From Amaurobius ferox (taxonomy: Eukaryota; Arthropoda; Arachnida; Araneae; Amaurobiidae), in assembly GCA_951213105.1 (NCBI GenBank), contig OX578148.1:141351518-141415517 (forward strand): a stretch of 64,000 nucleotides of DNA, given 5' to 3'. Made by a program: the position numbers and the translations under genes. The notes under the pieces were generated by a model. The model was not told the DNA's origin. It worked only from the letters and a program-made list of their open reading frames with translations, and did no database searches. Shown here one piece after another: positions 1-11,715 of this stretch; positions within the stretch are counted from its first letter, which is position 1; each line of letters begins with the position of its first letter.

Positions 1-740
1 AATGAATATTTCATTCGTATCACTTACATTCCAGATCCCAGAGCTAAATAATTTTGCGTTAAAAAAATTCAGCTATTCTCATACAACTCATCTTACAGCT
101 TGATTTACTTACATTCTGCATACGTTAAAATTAGGCTTCGTTGTAGAAATAATCAAAGTTGGGTGATCATTTAAACTCAAAAATAGTGTCATTGCGTTGG
201 CGTAGAATATAGATGCACAGAAAATACGCCAAAATAAAGCAGTTTTAGGACGGATGCAACACTCAATATAAATTTAAAAGAACTTTAAAAATCACGATTT
301 TGACAGTGGGGAGAAAGATGGATGCCCTATTTTATTTTGAAGCGGGTCACGTGATCTCGTCCTATAACATGGGTGTCATTATTGTTTAATTTTTATTTAA
401 AATCTACCGAACCTATTTTGCTCATATTCTGTACATTTTATGGGATCATTTGAATATTTCCTAAAATTTTCAAAGCAATGTGTGGATTTTAACTTTGCTT
501 AAAAAATATTTGAAAAAGGATGTCCCATAGGGTTCAATGTATTTCACTTCTTCAACCCGGGTTCCATCCAAAACTAATTGGGTGACATTATTCATTTATA
601 TTCCCACAGACCTTCTCAACAACCTACTAAAATTTCATTTTGATACAGTCATTTTTACGGCAGTGATCATGCGAACGGACAGACAGACAGACAGACAGAA
701 TGACCCAAGTCATAAACCCTTTTCAACTATGTTATAAAGT
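1..740 (+). repeat. Family A repeat, copy 1 (cut by window edge)
   Basis: This non-autonomous repeat has further copies near 13.4, 18.5, 59.0 and 61.4 kb. Shared landmarks in order are a CACGTGATC box, a stretch ending in CCCATAGGGTTCAATGTAT, a (GACA)n run, and the terminal block in which TTTTCAACTATGTTATAAAG can fold back on itself. The small open frame at 537-737 lies entirely inside the repeat and is conserved as DNA, not as protein. No transposase was seen, so the class is unknown. Confidence 0.75.
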
Positions 741-3209
741 GTTAGAAAGTGAGCAAAGTCACGTTCTACATTTACATTTCTATTTACAGTTTACATAGGC
801 AATGGAAAGGAGGTCTCACAGTGAGCATAAAAGCGAGAAAAAGAATGCGAAAACCAAAAGCTTGATGACTCACTTTTCCAACTCTTTATTATTCCAATCA
901 CTTTATTTCTTTGGAGCTCATAAAAATCTGGGAACAAACCCTCCGATCACGAAATTATAAATGGTTCTCCAAAAGGCAATAAAAATAGATCTTAAATGAA
1001 AGCTCATCCTTCAGGATCTTTTGACTTCGCGGAAACAGTCCGGAAGGAGAGGCTGTTGGTTTCTCCAATCTAAGTATCCCCATCCATTTTCAAGGGTGAA
1101 AAAGAGGAAATTCTAAATCGCGCTTTGTGCCCCTTTCAACGACATTTAGATGAGAGATGGAGAGGCCAATAATTTTCCGTTATTTATTCATTCCCGGTAT
1201 TCCTTGAAAAATTGGTATATTTTCCGGAATTCGAGGGATTTCTTTCAAAACTAAAATTACCTAAAATAATAACATAATAGGAATCATGAATAGGAACAAA
1301 TATGTATTAATGTGAATGATGGGTAACAAAATAGTAACATAACTTATACCGACTGAAAAAGGCGAATTTCTTTTACATCTTTCCTAATTCCTCCTAGCAG
1401 TCAAATGAACGATCCAATAATTGACAATAATGAACAACTAAACATTCCAGTATGCCAAATTCCAGTATCCATTATCCATTAAGTATTCCAGTATCCATTA
1501 AGCCAATAATGAACAACTAAACATTCCAGTATGAAACCCATGCATTTGTAAGGAATCCCGTTGTTGCACTCACATTCTTAGTACAAGATAGATCATCATG
1601 AGCGCCCATAGAAATTTTCCCAGAAAGGGGCAAACCTCTGACGTCAGTGAGACAAATTTAAAAATCATATGTACAAACAACATCGACTCAATGGACGTCC
1701 ACCTTTGTGACCTTGCACATCCAGGGGATGGCGTGTTCCTCCTCTTGTCCTTCCCTATAGAATCCCATAAATTGAGCCATGCATAGATAGCATCAACTGT
1801 AAATGATACGGTCAATCTCCAACTCATTTCACTTTGGAAATTCAAACTCCAGATCTTGAGTGAAAAAGGCGAATCAGTTTGGAATCGATCTTCAGAGAGC
1901 GTGTTTTTAGAATGAGGACTTTAACGATGATGGATGAGCATGCAAAATGATCGTTTATAATAGGCGTAGCCCCCATCTTGTTATTTAATGAGACGGTGTA
2001 TCGGCTATTTCAATAGATGCTAAACTCTTTTTCCATGGAACTCGCATTTAATGACCCGTCAACTTCAAGCCTTGTCTAGATTTTGCGTTTGCTGAGAGGT
2101 CGCCTGCGGTTTCTTTCACAAGACAGTCGGTCGTCACCTTTCTGTGTTCTAATGATGTCGCTTGACACGGGGAACTGTGATAATTAGGAATGAGTGAATT
2201 ATTATAGAATTTTGAAGAATAGATCCTTTCGGCGAGGTGTTGTCACGCATGTACACGTGGTTCGTTGATATTTTACCTTCCACTGGACTCGTTCATCTTA
2301 TGACAAAACTCATCCACTTTAGTGATGGATTGGAGGTATGGAAGGGTCTCTTAATGCCAACGGCACACGAACGGAAAAAAATAGGCTGCGATTCCCCCAT
2401 CGGAAACACAGAAGGGGGGGGGGGGGGTAATAGGGGAGATTTTTTTTAATTCATTTGTTAACGGTCCATCAAAGGCTCTATTTTATCGTCTCTTTTCTCT
2501 TCTTATGGTTTCAACGTAACAAACAAATTTTTGGAAAGGCAAGCAGAGGGAAAAATGATTCTTGCAATTTCAAAATCTCCATGATAACTGACAAAGTGAG
2601 GCATGACAAAGTATCTGGAGTTCGAGTCACCACTTGACTTCCCCATGCATTCATATTCCATAGTGTTTAGTTTTACTTAAAAAAATAAAATGCATCATTT
2701 TCTTCATTTACGTGCACACTATTTTTATTCAAAAGTGTTGGAAATGTGTCTTAAAACATGCATCTCCCTAAAAGTCTGGAATTCATAAATTTTCGGAGAA
2801 ACAATACTTTCTCTATATATAGTAGTAAGACTTCAAAATAAAAAGGTTTACCCTACCAATTTGCGATAATGTCTTAAATGTTGCAAAAAATAAAAATAAA
2901 ATGTAAAATAGATTTTAAATGAGCCGTTTTTATCACGGATCGAGCCACAATTCAGGATGCTCCGAAATATGTAAAATTAGGCATTATGCCTAACTCCACC
3001 CTTTCTATCCACTATACATTAAAACTATCTACTTGAAAATTACTTTTCCCGTCGAAATGACCGACGTGTGACATGTCCAGATGTGTACTTCAGACCGTCC
3101 ATTCTCGTTACGATCTGGAGGGAGTGGGGATCGAATCTGAGGACGGAGGGTCCATTAGAGGACGACGTTTTCGTGTGACACTGCCGGTCACGTTTCTTTA
3201 TCTCTAGCA
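741..3209. other. Stretch without a recognised gene
   Basis: AT-rich DNA with only short, overlapping open frames on both strands (for example 1570-1845 minus and 1598-1786 plus, which cover the same bases). A homopolymer of G lies at 2414-2427. No splice-bounded coding exon, RNA gene or recognised transposon was seen. Confidence 0.5.
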
Positions 3210-3237
3210 CGCAGCAGGGCCGTAGCTAGGCAGGGGC

Positions 3238-3790
3238 CAGAGTAAGCCCAACCAACATGTTAAACATATTAAATTTTTAGTAGTGACATGAATTTTCATA
3301 TAAAATGTTATTCAAATTCTGTTTAAAAGTTTCTTTGAAATGTTTTTATAAACGACTTCGTTTTAAAGATTATTTAATTGAGCTGAATGTGTGATTATAC
3401 TGATGATCCATTTATTTACATATTTAATTTAGAAATATTTAAAATTAGGACAATAATATTTAGGATGGTTTTGCATTATTGTGGGGTTCACTGTTATACA
3501 TTATAAATTCAAAATAAACTGATAAGTAGGTAAGAGTTAATATTAAGCATTAACTCGTATTAACATTCAGAATGTTTCTACAAATTATTAACAGCTTTAC
3601 TATTAGTTAACGCTTACATTAAAACCAATTGTAATGATTATATATTAATATTGATGTATGGTGCCTATATATATGTATGGATACTAATAAACAGCTCTTA
3701 TCTTGCAAATATAAATATGCAATTATTTGTTAATAATTTATATGAATTGAAATATATAATAGTCACTAGTATGGTTTATAAATGCTAATA
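3238..3790 (+). repeat. Unclassified dispersed repeat G, copy 1
   Basis: About 550 bases that recur at 63328-63805 with the same order of words, such as ATATTAAATTTTTAGTA, TTAACAGCTTTA and TTGTTAATAATTTATATGAA. Both copies follow a short GGCCGTAGCTAGG-like or GACCGTAGGGGGGCTA leader and keep the same orientation. No coding capacity was seen. It could be the 3' part of a LINE or a non-autonomous DNA element. Confidence 0.6.
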
Positions 3791-3838
3791 ATTGATCGTG
3801 TTTGGGATGAGCCCGTATCTTAAGACTGGGTGGAAGAA

Positions 3839-3869
3839 GAAGAAGGAGGGCGTTGAGCCCTCCTTCTTC
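3839..3869. repeat. Perfect 13-bp inverted repeat
   Basis: GAAGAAGGAGGGC at 3839-3851 pairs perfectly with GCCCTCCTTCTTC at 3857-3869 across a five-base loop GTTGA. The right arm overlaps the left copy of the target duplication of the neighbouring SINE, so the hairpin was at least partly present in the target before insertion. Confidence 0.7.
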
Positions 3870-4145
3870 GACCCAGACCCTCCGACCTACCAGAAAGGTA
3901 TAAGGTATCTGTTTGGATGGACGGGAAGTGCCACCCAATTTAGACCGAAAGCCAGTGGGGAAGGCATCCAGAGGAACTGTACCCTCCTTCCCTTACCACC
4001 AACCTCTCGGAAGGACTTACGGACCCGCATGTTTAAGGTGATCGTACTCCGCGTGAACACGGCGGTAGTTTTGGCAGTGGCTGGAATTGAACCCGGGCCG
4101 ACCGAGTGCAATTCCCGTATGCTAACCATTGGGTTGTCGCGCCCT
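3866..4145 (-). mobile_element. tRNA-headed SINE with target duplication
   Basis: Short interspersed element read on the minus strand, from about 4145 down to 3866. The head has a tRNA-type A box (TGGTTAGCATACGGG) and B box (GGTTCAATTCC), expected to recruit RNA polymerase III. The body (roughly 4065-3935) is shared with the 5S-headed element at 51212-51594. The tail ends in the hairpin unit GACCTACC...GGTCTGGGTC. A 14-bp direct repeat, GTTGAGCCCTCCTT, flanks it at 3852-3865 and 4146-4159, as expected from LINE-mediated insertion. It encodes no protein. A 179-codon plus-strand frame running through it is incidental. Confidence 0.85.
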
Positions 4146-4159
4146 GTTGAGCCCTCCTT

Positions 4160-5065
4160 GAACTTCGCTCTAGCCCCTCTTCAACTTCGTCTCTGGCTAC
4201 GCTCCCTGGCACACAGCCAGCGTTGTCTACATGCACGGCGAGAAGCGCTCGTGTGCCATGGCCCTAATATAAACGACCGTTTTGAAATCGTATGGCCTAG
4301 AGTCGCATATAGAGTATGGACACGAGTGTAAATAAATAGTCTGCTTAATAAGATACGCAGAAACATAAGGGCAAAAGGACATTATTTTTACCATAGCCGG
4401 GAATGGTAAACGGACGATGATGGTCCATAAAAATTGAAACTAAACCCATAAAACATTAAAGTTTACCTTTGTGCTGAAAATAAGTTATTTAGAATACTTG
4501 AGTGACAATACATGCTTAAAGATTTCATTTGTCTAAAGTGCACTTTAAGTGATTTTCAGCGAATGTACGCTCCTACCCATTTTTACCGTAGTCAGTCCCT
4601 AGCGTTCTGAACATGTATACATTGACTAGAAATTCTGCAGTGTATATGCGAATGAGAAGGGAAAAGCTTTTTACGAATTTTCATAAAACAAACACGTGCA
4701 TATATTTTTATTAAAAGTAAATATTTTATTCTTCGATCAATTAAAAATATCCATCCAAGAAGATAAATTTAGATATATCCTATTAAAATGAAAAGTCAAA
4801 CGGCTATAAATTTCTAAAGTATCCGTTTATAATGCAGAAATAACGAAAATTTATATACTGCTTAGCATACATGCATTTTCCTTTGGAAATGTAAGGGCAA
4901 AACTCTCCTTGTGACGTCACGTACCCATTCTCTAGAGTGTGAATCCCGTTTGAACGACCTACGACCTTCTTCGAGAAAGAAACTATCGTCTTCCCACGCG
5001 ATCCCTTCCCTGCACATCCCCTTCTCTACCTTCTGAGTCTTTGGGCCGCCGAAACCGTTCTCACT
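4160..5065. other. Stretch without a recognised gene
   Basis: AT-rich to 4860, then a GC-richer block with a CRE-like TGACGTCA at 4912-4919. No gene or known element was recognised. Confidence 0.4.
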
Positions 5066-5392
5066 CAAGCTCCTAAATATACAGGCTGACGCACCCGCCA
5101 TTTTAACTCCAACCGGTGCAGTCAGTTATCGTCTTCCATTGCTATTTCAATGGTGTGCGCATGTTACATAGCTGATATTGGATACGTAATTTAGCTGTAA
5201 ATGAGGTGCTTCTGTTTTCTAAAAATTGTGCCATTCATTCAAGAAAGTGGTCTGGGACGTTTTGATTTTCTTCCGATCTCGAGAAAAGGAAGAGAAAGTA
5301 ATCTTCTTTCCGCCATGCATTGCCATCGCTTCAACTGGGAGTCAAGATGGTCGCTATTGCGCCAGCCTGTATATATAGGAGCCTTAGTTCTC
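5066..5392. mobile_element. Small foldback (MITE-like) element, copy 1
   Basis: Inverted arms of about 40-50 bp. The left arm contains AGGCTGACGCACCCGCCATT and the right arm the inverse pattern ATGGTCGCTATTGCGCCAG followed by CCTGTATATATAGGAGCC. The same arm pair recurs at 11297-11600 at similar spacing. The central part differs between copies and has no intact gene. The class is unknown. The TATATATA in the right arm could act as a core promoter, which is speculative. Confidence 0.55.
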
Positions 5393-5929
5393 ACCGTTCG
5401 TCTGAAGCGTGAAAGAACGCAGAGAGGTGCCATCTCGGATACCGAGCCATTTCTGTTATCGCGGAGCAGACGTACTATCATGAGCGGCCGTTTTTCTCTC
5501 AGAAGCGGCGTGTCATTCAAGATAAGCGCTGGTTTATGGGACTTGTGTTCGACGACGTTGTAACAACTTTTTCCCGGAGTGGGGCATTCAGGTTGCGTTT
5601 CGGACGGTTACGAGATGAGGACGGGTCCGTCTCTTTCAACACGCCAACTAAAGCTCTTGCAAATAAATAATATCTGTCGAGCATGGAGCTGTGGGTACAA
5701 GTAAGGGGTTGCCGGAAAACGGACGAAGCTCAAAGTTTTGAAAAGTACTACCGATAAAGGCATTTAGAAACGTTACCCCATTCATGCTTCAGGGATGACC
5801 TTGGGAATGCGAAGAACTATAAACCTGGATGTGGATAGCACATGTCCTACACAAGTCCTACACACGCCTCATTGGTAAATCGAACCGCTGAACTCCTTCT
5901 ATTCGGACGCAGACCCAAAGTCTGATTAA
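5393..5929. other. Stretch without a recognised gene
   Basis: GC content is higher than its surroundings to about 5640. The open frame 5201-5563 starts inside the foldback element and has a competing frame on the other strand, so it is not supported. Nothing else was recognised. Confidence 0.4.
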
Positions 5930-6290
5930 AGCACGGGTGCCCAAATTTTAAGGTGCCCCTAAATTTTGTATGTGATAAAATATTAATGTAGAAATAATTT
6001 TTAATTAATTTAAAACCTGTAATAATTATTGTTATTTTAAATTATGAGATATTTTAATAGTTATAAATATTACACATATATATTGTTTTGAAATTAAAAG
6101 TGTGGAAGTTTTCTACACTTAAAATAGGGCCTTGGAGCTAAGATCCTGAGCCCCCAGATGTGTTGCATGTTAATGTTTTACATGTGTTTCATATGCATAT
6201 TACACATGTTTTGTATGTGTTTCTTAAGGGGGCCCCAAATTAATACATGCCCTGGCCCCACTTTGCCTTGATCAGACCCTGCGCAGACCA
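5930..6290 (+). repeat. Dispersed repeat F, copy 1
   Basis: Begins with GTGCCCAAATTTTAAGG and ends near GGGGGCCCCAAATTAATAC. It matches 38390-38730 through CCTAAATTTTGTATGTGATAA and GGAAGTTTTCTACA in the same order and orientation. It is non-coding and the class was not recognised. Confidence 0.65.
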
Positions 6291-6451
6291 CTTTTCCTTC
6301 CATACTTGAGGCTGCAACTTCTCCACGCTCATCTGATATCTCACGCGTCGGTGAAATAGAGGCACAGTACTAAAAAATGTAAAATGTTGCTATTATTCAG
6401 ACCGTAATCATCCGCTGAACTTACTCTTAAGTGTTCGGTAGTTTGAGTGCC

Positions 6452-6525
6452 GTTGTTGCTGAGTAGCTCAATGGTTACAGCACCGTCTGGTCAGACATCA
6501 GTGGTTCGATTCCCCTCCGTGTCTG
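6452..6525 (+). repeat. tRNA-like sequence, probable SINE head or tRNA pseudogene
   Basis: Has an A-box-like TAGCTCAATGGTTACAGCA and a good B box GGTTCGATTCC at tRNA-like spacing, so Pol III initiation is conceivable. The acceptor ends do not pair convincingly and no T-run terminator follows directly. That favours a tRNA-derived SINE head or a decayed tRNA over a working gene. The downstream body was not matched to the other SINEs in the window. Confidence 0.5.
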
Positions 6526-6827
6526 TTTTCACTTAATGCCTTCGCCGTGATATCAAAAGAGCCTTCTACATGATACATTTTCAGACTACTGAAGGAAATG
6601 ATTTGGGTTATAATTTTTATATTAAAATAGTTTGGTAAAAAATAATAATAATAATTCTTCATACATACATATATAAAGAAAGGTACTGGCACTCTTGTAC
6701 TGCTCTCAAAAATATTTCAGGGTATAGTAAAAAGGCCTTCAGAAATCTAGGGAAAAAAACAAAGAAAAGTCTCTCAGAAAACAAAGGGTCCCATATTACA
6801 GCATAACTTGTTGACAGGAATATTATG

Positions 6828-6828
<1 letters not shown>

Positions 6829-6872
<44 letters not shown>
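6829..6872. repeat. (TA)n(TG)n microsatellite
   Basis: Alternating TA followed by uninterrupted TG dinucleotides. Confidence 0.95.
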
Positions 6873-6874
<2 letters not shown>

Positions 6875-7163
6875 TAATTATAGTGTGAAAGTTATGAAAT
6901 ATCAGAAATCACTCGAACAGTATCTGATTACATGTTTATAAACTATACTTTTTAATTCTTATTGACTTTTAAATTGTAAAATTACGGCACTTTAATACAG
7001 GTTTTAGGTTTCGAATCTTGTGGGTTATTCCACGATTTGATGTTATCTAGTACACTCTTTTTACATTTTTGATACTTCGGTATGCATATCTTATGCAATA
7101 TATCGGCTTCCGGGTGTGTTGTCTGTACAAAAAGCCTGCTTAACCGGGGAGTGGGGATCACAA

Positions 7164-7179
7164 CCCCCCCCCCCCCCCC
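7164..7179 (+). repeat. Poly-C run
   Basis: Sixteen consecutive C. The neighbourhood (GGGGATCACAACCCCC and ending TGTGATATATA) resembles the leader just upstream of the Naiad element at 20.65 kb, so it may be a fragment of a related 5' end. That relation is weak. Confidence 0.6.
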
Positions 7180-7229
7180 ACGGTCTATATTTGGTATATT
7201 GCTTCCATTTCCTTGTCTACTTTCCTGGT

Positions 7230-7355
<126 letters not shown>

Positions 7356-8115
7356 CAGGTAAGCCTCGATATGTCGAACTCGGTATCTCGAAATATTTTC
7401 ATCTCCCTTCACGCACGGTATAAAACTAATGTAAAACAAACTCTTTAACTCGAAATTTTTTTGATCAAACTCTCGATATCTCGAAATTTTTCATCTTACC
7501 ATTTGAATCATCTTACCATTTTCATCTTTTTATTTGGAAAAATACGATCCAAAAATGTGTTTAATGCAGATGAAACAGGACTATTTTTTAAGTATATGCC
7601 TGATAAAACTATGACCAATAAAGGCATGTCATGGCTCCCTAGTGTTCGGCGGGAAAAGAGCAAAGAAAGATTAACTGTGTTATTTTACACTAATATGGAT
7701 GGTTCAGAAAGGCTCAAACCTCTTATGATAGGCAAATCTGCTAAACCCCGATGTTTTTCAGGAAGGAAATCTGATCCAATGACTTATAGATATTGAAGGA
7801 TTCAGTACCTGTAACCGAACTGTCGTAGATGACTATTTTGCAAGTAAAGAAATGCAAGATTAAATTTTAATAATGAATACTACATTAAATGTATTTCAAA
7901 TCATTTCAAGCTGCGCTTTATTTGTTGTCAGCATTTTCTTGGATAATACCCAATTCTTTGTCTGTAAGATAAAGTAAGTGATTTTTTAAAAAATATATAA
8001 AGTATAGGACTGGGATGTATATATTCTTTTATGAATTCCTTAAAATTTTTCAAATTTTCGATATCTCGAATTTTTTTTCTACTCCCTTCAAATTCGACAT
8101 ATCGAGGTTCGACTG
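7356..8115 (+). mobile_element. Truncated Tigger (pogo-type) DNA transposon
   Basis: The ends are inverted: CCTCGATATGTCGAACTC at the left and TTCGACATATCGAGG at the right, each closing with CAG or CTG next to TA. This is the terminal pattern of Tigger/pogo elements, which duplicate TA. Inside is a fragment of the DDE_1 transposase. The element is about 760 bp, so most of the coding part has been lost, including the N-terminal DNA-binding domains. It sits in a (TA)n tract with TA on both sides. Confidence 0.88.
7530..7796 (+). pseudogene. Tigger transposase fragment (DDE domain)
   Basis: The fragment keeps the first catalytic aspartate block, NADETGLFF, and further family landmarks: SKERLTVLFYTNMDGSE, then PLMIGKSAKPRCF. 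In the intact family this domain cuts and joins transposon ends with a DDE/DDD metal site. Here the helix-turn-helix part upstream is missing, the frame breaks after residue RY near 7795, and the later catalytic aspartates are absent. A tail resembling VDDYFASKEMQD survives in broken frames to about 7862. It is inactive. Only the terminal repeats could still be used, by a transposase supplied in trans. Confidence 0.85.
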
Positions 8116-9990
8116 TATATATATATATATATATATATATAACGAAGTATTCTTGATCTGGAAAGAGGGTGCGAATTCGCGCTTATCCGAGCTTAAGTGA
8201 ATCAAATTTATACCATTTTTGATCTAATTAAGAATTGAAATACTCCTAAACTAGAGCTCTAGAAAAATCTTGAATTTGAGTCGTAAATATCTTTCTTGTC
8301 TGCGCATAGACATAAAGTTGTTTACTTTTCATTTCTAATCAAAAGAGACTGACACTCAGTTAAAGCATTTTACCTCAATTGCAACACATTATGTCATTGT
8401 ATATACCAGATATTAATGGTATTAAAATAGATTGTATTGACATAAATATGCCAAATGTTTCCAATTCATCGGCGCCACTAAGCTATTACGAACTTGAAAA
8501 GACAAGACTTTTACAACAATTTTTACGAAATATTTTAAACAGAAAAACTTTTGTACCCAATTTGAAAAAAAAAAATCATCTTTTTTTCTCAGTCCGATAA
8601 CTATTTCTATTCAAGTAGAACTAAAATCTATGCATGAGAAAGTGGAGTGGAGCCTCACACTCCAGATATTTCGGTATGACAAGTAAAACTCGGGTCATGC
8701 CGTCAAACACGGAAAAATAGAATTAAATGCTTTCCAAAACCAATTTAAAAATAATATACATCGTATATTCCTAAATTAAAAGTCAATTTTTCCGAAATAA
8801 GTGAAATATATTTTTAACTCTTTCTTACGAACCCAAACAGCGGCCCATTTTTCTATACGTTAAAATGTATTGAATTGGATTTCGCATGTTGTAAGGCGAA
8901 AGAGTTTCCATTCTGACTGAAAAGCATGATAAAAGTTCACTGTCCCAAGGCATCTTTGAACGAAAACAATAACACGTCATTGTCATTTTTTCCTCCAATG
9001 CACTTGCCGTATGTTTAAAAGTCCAAATAAATGTCAAAACGCCGAGCACAAATTGCAATCTTGGAACTGATTCAGTGCCTGATAATGGATTCCCCGAGGG
9101 AGGAACTTTTCATTGCGAAACTCATTTTGTATCTTGACAAACATTGGCCACATTGATAAAGGGGTTTTCCTTTTAGCGATTCATTTCAGCATTTCTCGTC
9201 ACCGCCTAGAAACAACACGCGAGTAAAACCTCCAAAAATGCTGAAAGGAAGCGAAAGAGCACGTATCGGCCTCCTCATTCTTAAGAAATGATTATTTTTC
9301 GATTCGTTCATTCAGAAAGTTCTTTCATTCAATCGCGATCCCATAGAGTATTGAGAAAATATTGTTTTCACGAAAATTTTAAGTTTCGTGATTCGAATAG
9401 GTTTTAGGCCCTCCTCAGCACGTATAGACTATTTTGGAATAATGTCGGTCTGTCTGTCTGGGGGCCATTTCTTGTGTACACGATAGCTGTCACACATGTG
9501 AAAGAATTTTCACGGAACTTCATTCCGGTTTTGTTAACAAAAGATTTAGAATGAGATGAAACTTATTGAAAATTCGAGCGAACACTTCGAAATTTTATAT
9601 TTACTTAGCAAGGTTGCATGGGAAAACAAATGTGACATAATGATGCACATAAAAAAAGACTTATTTATGGCACCCTATTACGATCATTAACAGTTTTAAA
9701 CATTGGAGTGGAAAATAGTCACTATAGGATTTTTGTGACATCATTAGCCACAGCGGGAGGTATGGTGTCCATTGAAACATTTTTATAAACCCTTTAAAAT
9801 AAAGAGGAGCTATAATTGAAACACTTTTATAAGTCCTTTAAGATGAAGAAGAGCCGTAATTGGGATCCTTTGGATCCATGATACACATTTTTCTAAATTT
9901 TTCTTGTAAAATTTGAAAAATATATATATATATATATTGTTTATAAATGGATTCTGTTGTGAAAAAGTCGAATTGAGATACACTCGAGTC

Positions 9991-10025
<35 letters not shown>

Positions 10026-10511
10026 GAAAAATAATTGCCAAGGTAGCTGAATTTACACCGACAAAGGACCGGAAATGATTCGAAGTGAGAGTATGAAATG
10101 GAGTACTTTTCCTGCCATTCAAATGTTATCCCAGTGCGGCCCAATTTCTACGAGAAAGATACTTCTGTGGACAGTATTGTCTCGACGCGTGTCTACTGAA
10201 AATTGCAAGACTTATTCTACACACAGAATTTGGGTTGTTTATCTGTGGACAAACATCCTTACACATACATATCTTGGCACACATACAAGGTCAGGACACG
10301 TTTCAGTAAATAGATGATATATCATCTTTCATGAGTGTTCTGCATTCTTGCATTGAACGAGTCCTCTCGCGTCTCCATTTAAAGTCAATTTCAAAAACAA
10401 ACATTTAAGTACGTCGGCTACAAACAGTCTCGGGATGTCGCCAGTTGAACGGAAACGTTTCTCGGGAACTCTCAAAAAGGATGGTACAATTTTTCTTAAG
10501 TAAAATGTAAA
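8116..10511. other. Long stretch without a recognised gene
   Basis: Contains a 73-codon frame at 8379-8600 of unknown meaning (residues SSAPLSYYELEKTRLLQQ look protein-like, but there is no family match and no clear splice context) and a minus frame 8825-9058. It also has a (TTA)n tract at about 9991-10025. No known mobile element was recognised. Confidence 0.4.
9991..10025. repeat. (TTA)n microsatellite
   Basis: About eleven tandem TTA triplets. Confidence 0.95.
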
Positions 10512-10515
10512 TTAT

Positions 10516-11113
10516 TGTTACGAAACATATCCTCTAGAATCGTAGGTGTATACGCAGGATACAAGAACGAGTCCCTGGATGACTTCCTTTTAATCACAAG
10601 CACAAAGTAAACAGGAACACTATATAAACAAACAGCACTTAAAGGCTCCACTCATTATACAGAATAAACGATATTATTCTCAAAATACTGCCGATAATAA
10701 TTTCACAAAACAACCGCTACTAGTCTCAAAATATTGACAAAAGTCACAGTCTACTGTAGCTCGTATAGTGTCCATTCATCAACTGAATTTCAACGGACGG
10801 ATGAGTCCTCTTTATAGTTTCTCTATAGAAACTTCTGGAAATCTCTCTGTACAAATTTCCAGAATGATCTAATTTCCTAGACTAATCGTTATTTCCTGAA
10901 GTTTCTGGAACATTCCGGAAGTCGTCAAATGTCGCCAAATGTAGCAATCCTTTTTCTGACTCGAACGCCTAGCAACCATAGAGGAACGTCAGGGAAAGAA
11001 TGTTCGCACCGCTGTCTTCTGGAGAAAACACTCCGATGCCACCGTTTGGTCTGCGATACAGACGAAAGACAAGACGATGGACAGCAGTGGGAGAGTTTTA
11101 CATGCTCGCAACA
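10516..11113 (-). mobile_element. Solo LTR, probably Gypsy-type
   Basis: Ends TGTTACG (10516) and GCAACA (11113), imperfect inverted TG..CA ends, flanked by a 4-bp direct repeat TTAT (10512-10515 and 11114-11117). On the minus strand a TATA box (CTATAAAGAGG, around 10808-10818) lies upstream of a conserved block with GGACACTATACGAGCTAC, which recurs in the related copy near 44.3 kb. The length of 598 bp, 4-bp duplication and promoter layout suit a solo LTR left by recombination between two LTRs. No internal region remains. The open frame 10929-11153 lies inside the LTR and is not a gene. Confidence 0.7.
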
Positions 11114-11296
11114 TTATAATAATGAGATCGGCGCTCAATTTATTAGAAAATAGTGAAAACAGGATTGGAATCAAAGAGCTTGCGGAGCTGTCCCGTTCAT
11201 TTTCAAGATATGAAACTACTATTTTAGATGATATAACTAAATATTAATGTCGAACGATTTGATAACGTCATTCAAAATATCCTGGAAAATAAGGAT

Positions 11297-11600
11297 CTTA
11301 AATACACAAGCTGGCGCAGCCACGACCCTCATGGCTCCCAATCTCAGCGATGGCTATGCATGTTGAAAAGAAGGTTGCTTCCTCGTCCTTTTCTTGGAAT
11401 CTCGGAAATATTAAAACATTCTAAACTAGTTCTTAAATAATGGATACAGTTTTTGGAAAGCAGAAGCTTCTATTTTACAGCTAAAATGAGCATCCAATAT
11501 GAGCCACGTATCCAATATCAACCGGGCGAACGATAACTGTCTGATCCAGTGGGAGTCAAAATGGCGGTTGCATCAGCCTGTGTATTTAAAAGATAAAGTG
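11297..11600. mobile_element. Small foldback (MITE-like) element, copy 2
   Basis: The left arm around 11297-11345 (TACACAAGCTGGCGCAGCC) is inverted relative to the right arm around 11548-11600 (GTCAAAATGGCGGTTGCATC, then AGCCTGTGTATTTAAAAG). The arms match those of 5066-5392. The centre is unrelated to copy 1 and non-coding. Confidence 0.5.
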
Positions 11601-11634
11601 AGACAAAAGCACTAAAGTAAGGTCCCACGACATT

Positions 11635-11715
11635 TATCTAACACATTAGGGACTTATCTGACACATTAGAGTCTCCATCTGATACATTAGGGTCCCAATA
11701 TGACACATTAGGGTA
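11635..11715 (+). repeat. Short degenerate tandem repeat
   Basis: Four imperfect units of about 20 bases built on GACACATTAGGGTCCCAAT. Confidence 0.7.

Noticed and set aside
3792..4331. 179-codon plus-strand open frame
   Set aside because: It runs through a SINE on the opposite strand and its target duplication. Open frames also exist on the minus strand, and there is no domain.
5201..5563. 120-codon plus-strand open frame
   Set aside because: It overlaps a foldback element and a similarly long minus frame, and its composition follows the locally higher GC.
10929..11174. Open frames on both strands at 10.93-11.17 kb
   Set aside because: They lie in and just beyond the solo LTR and overlap each other.
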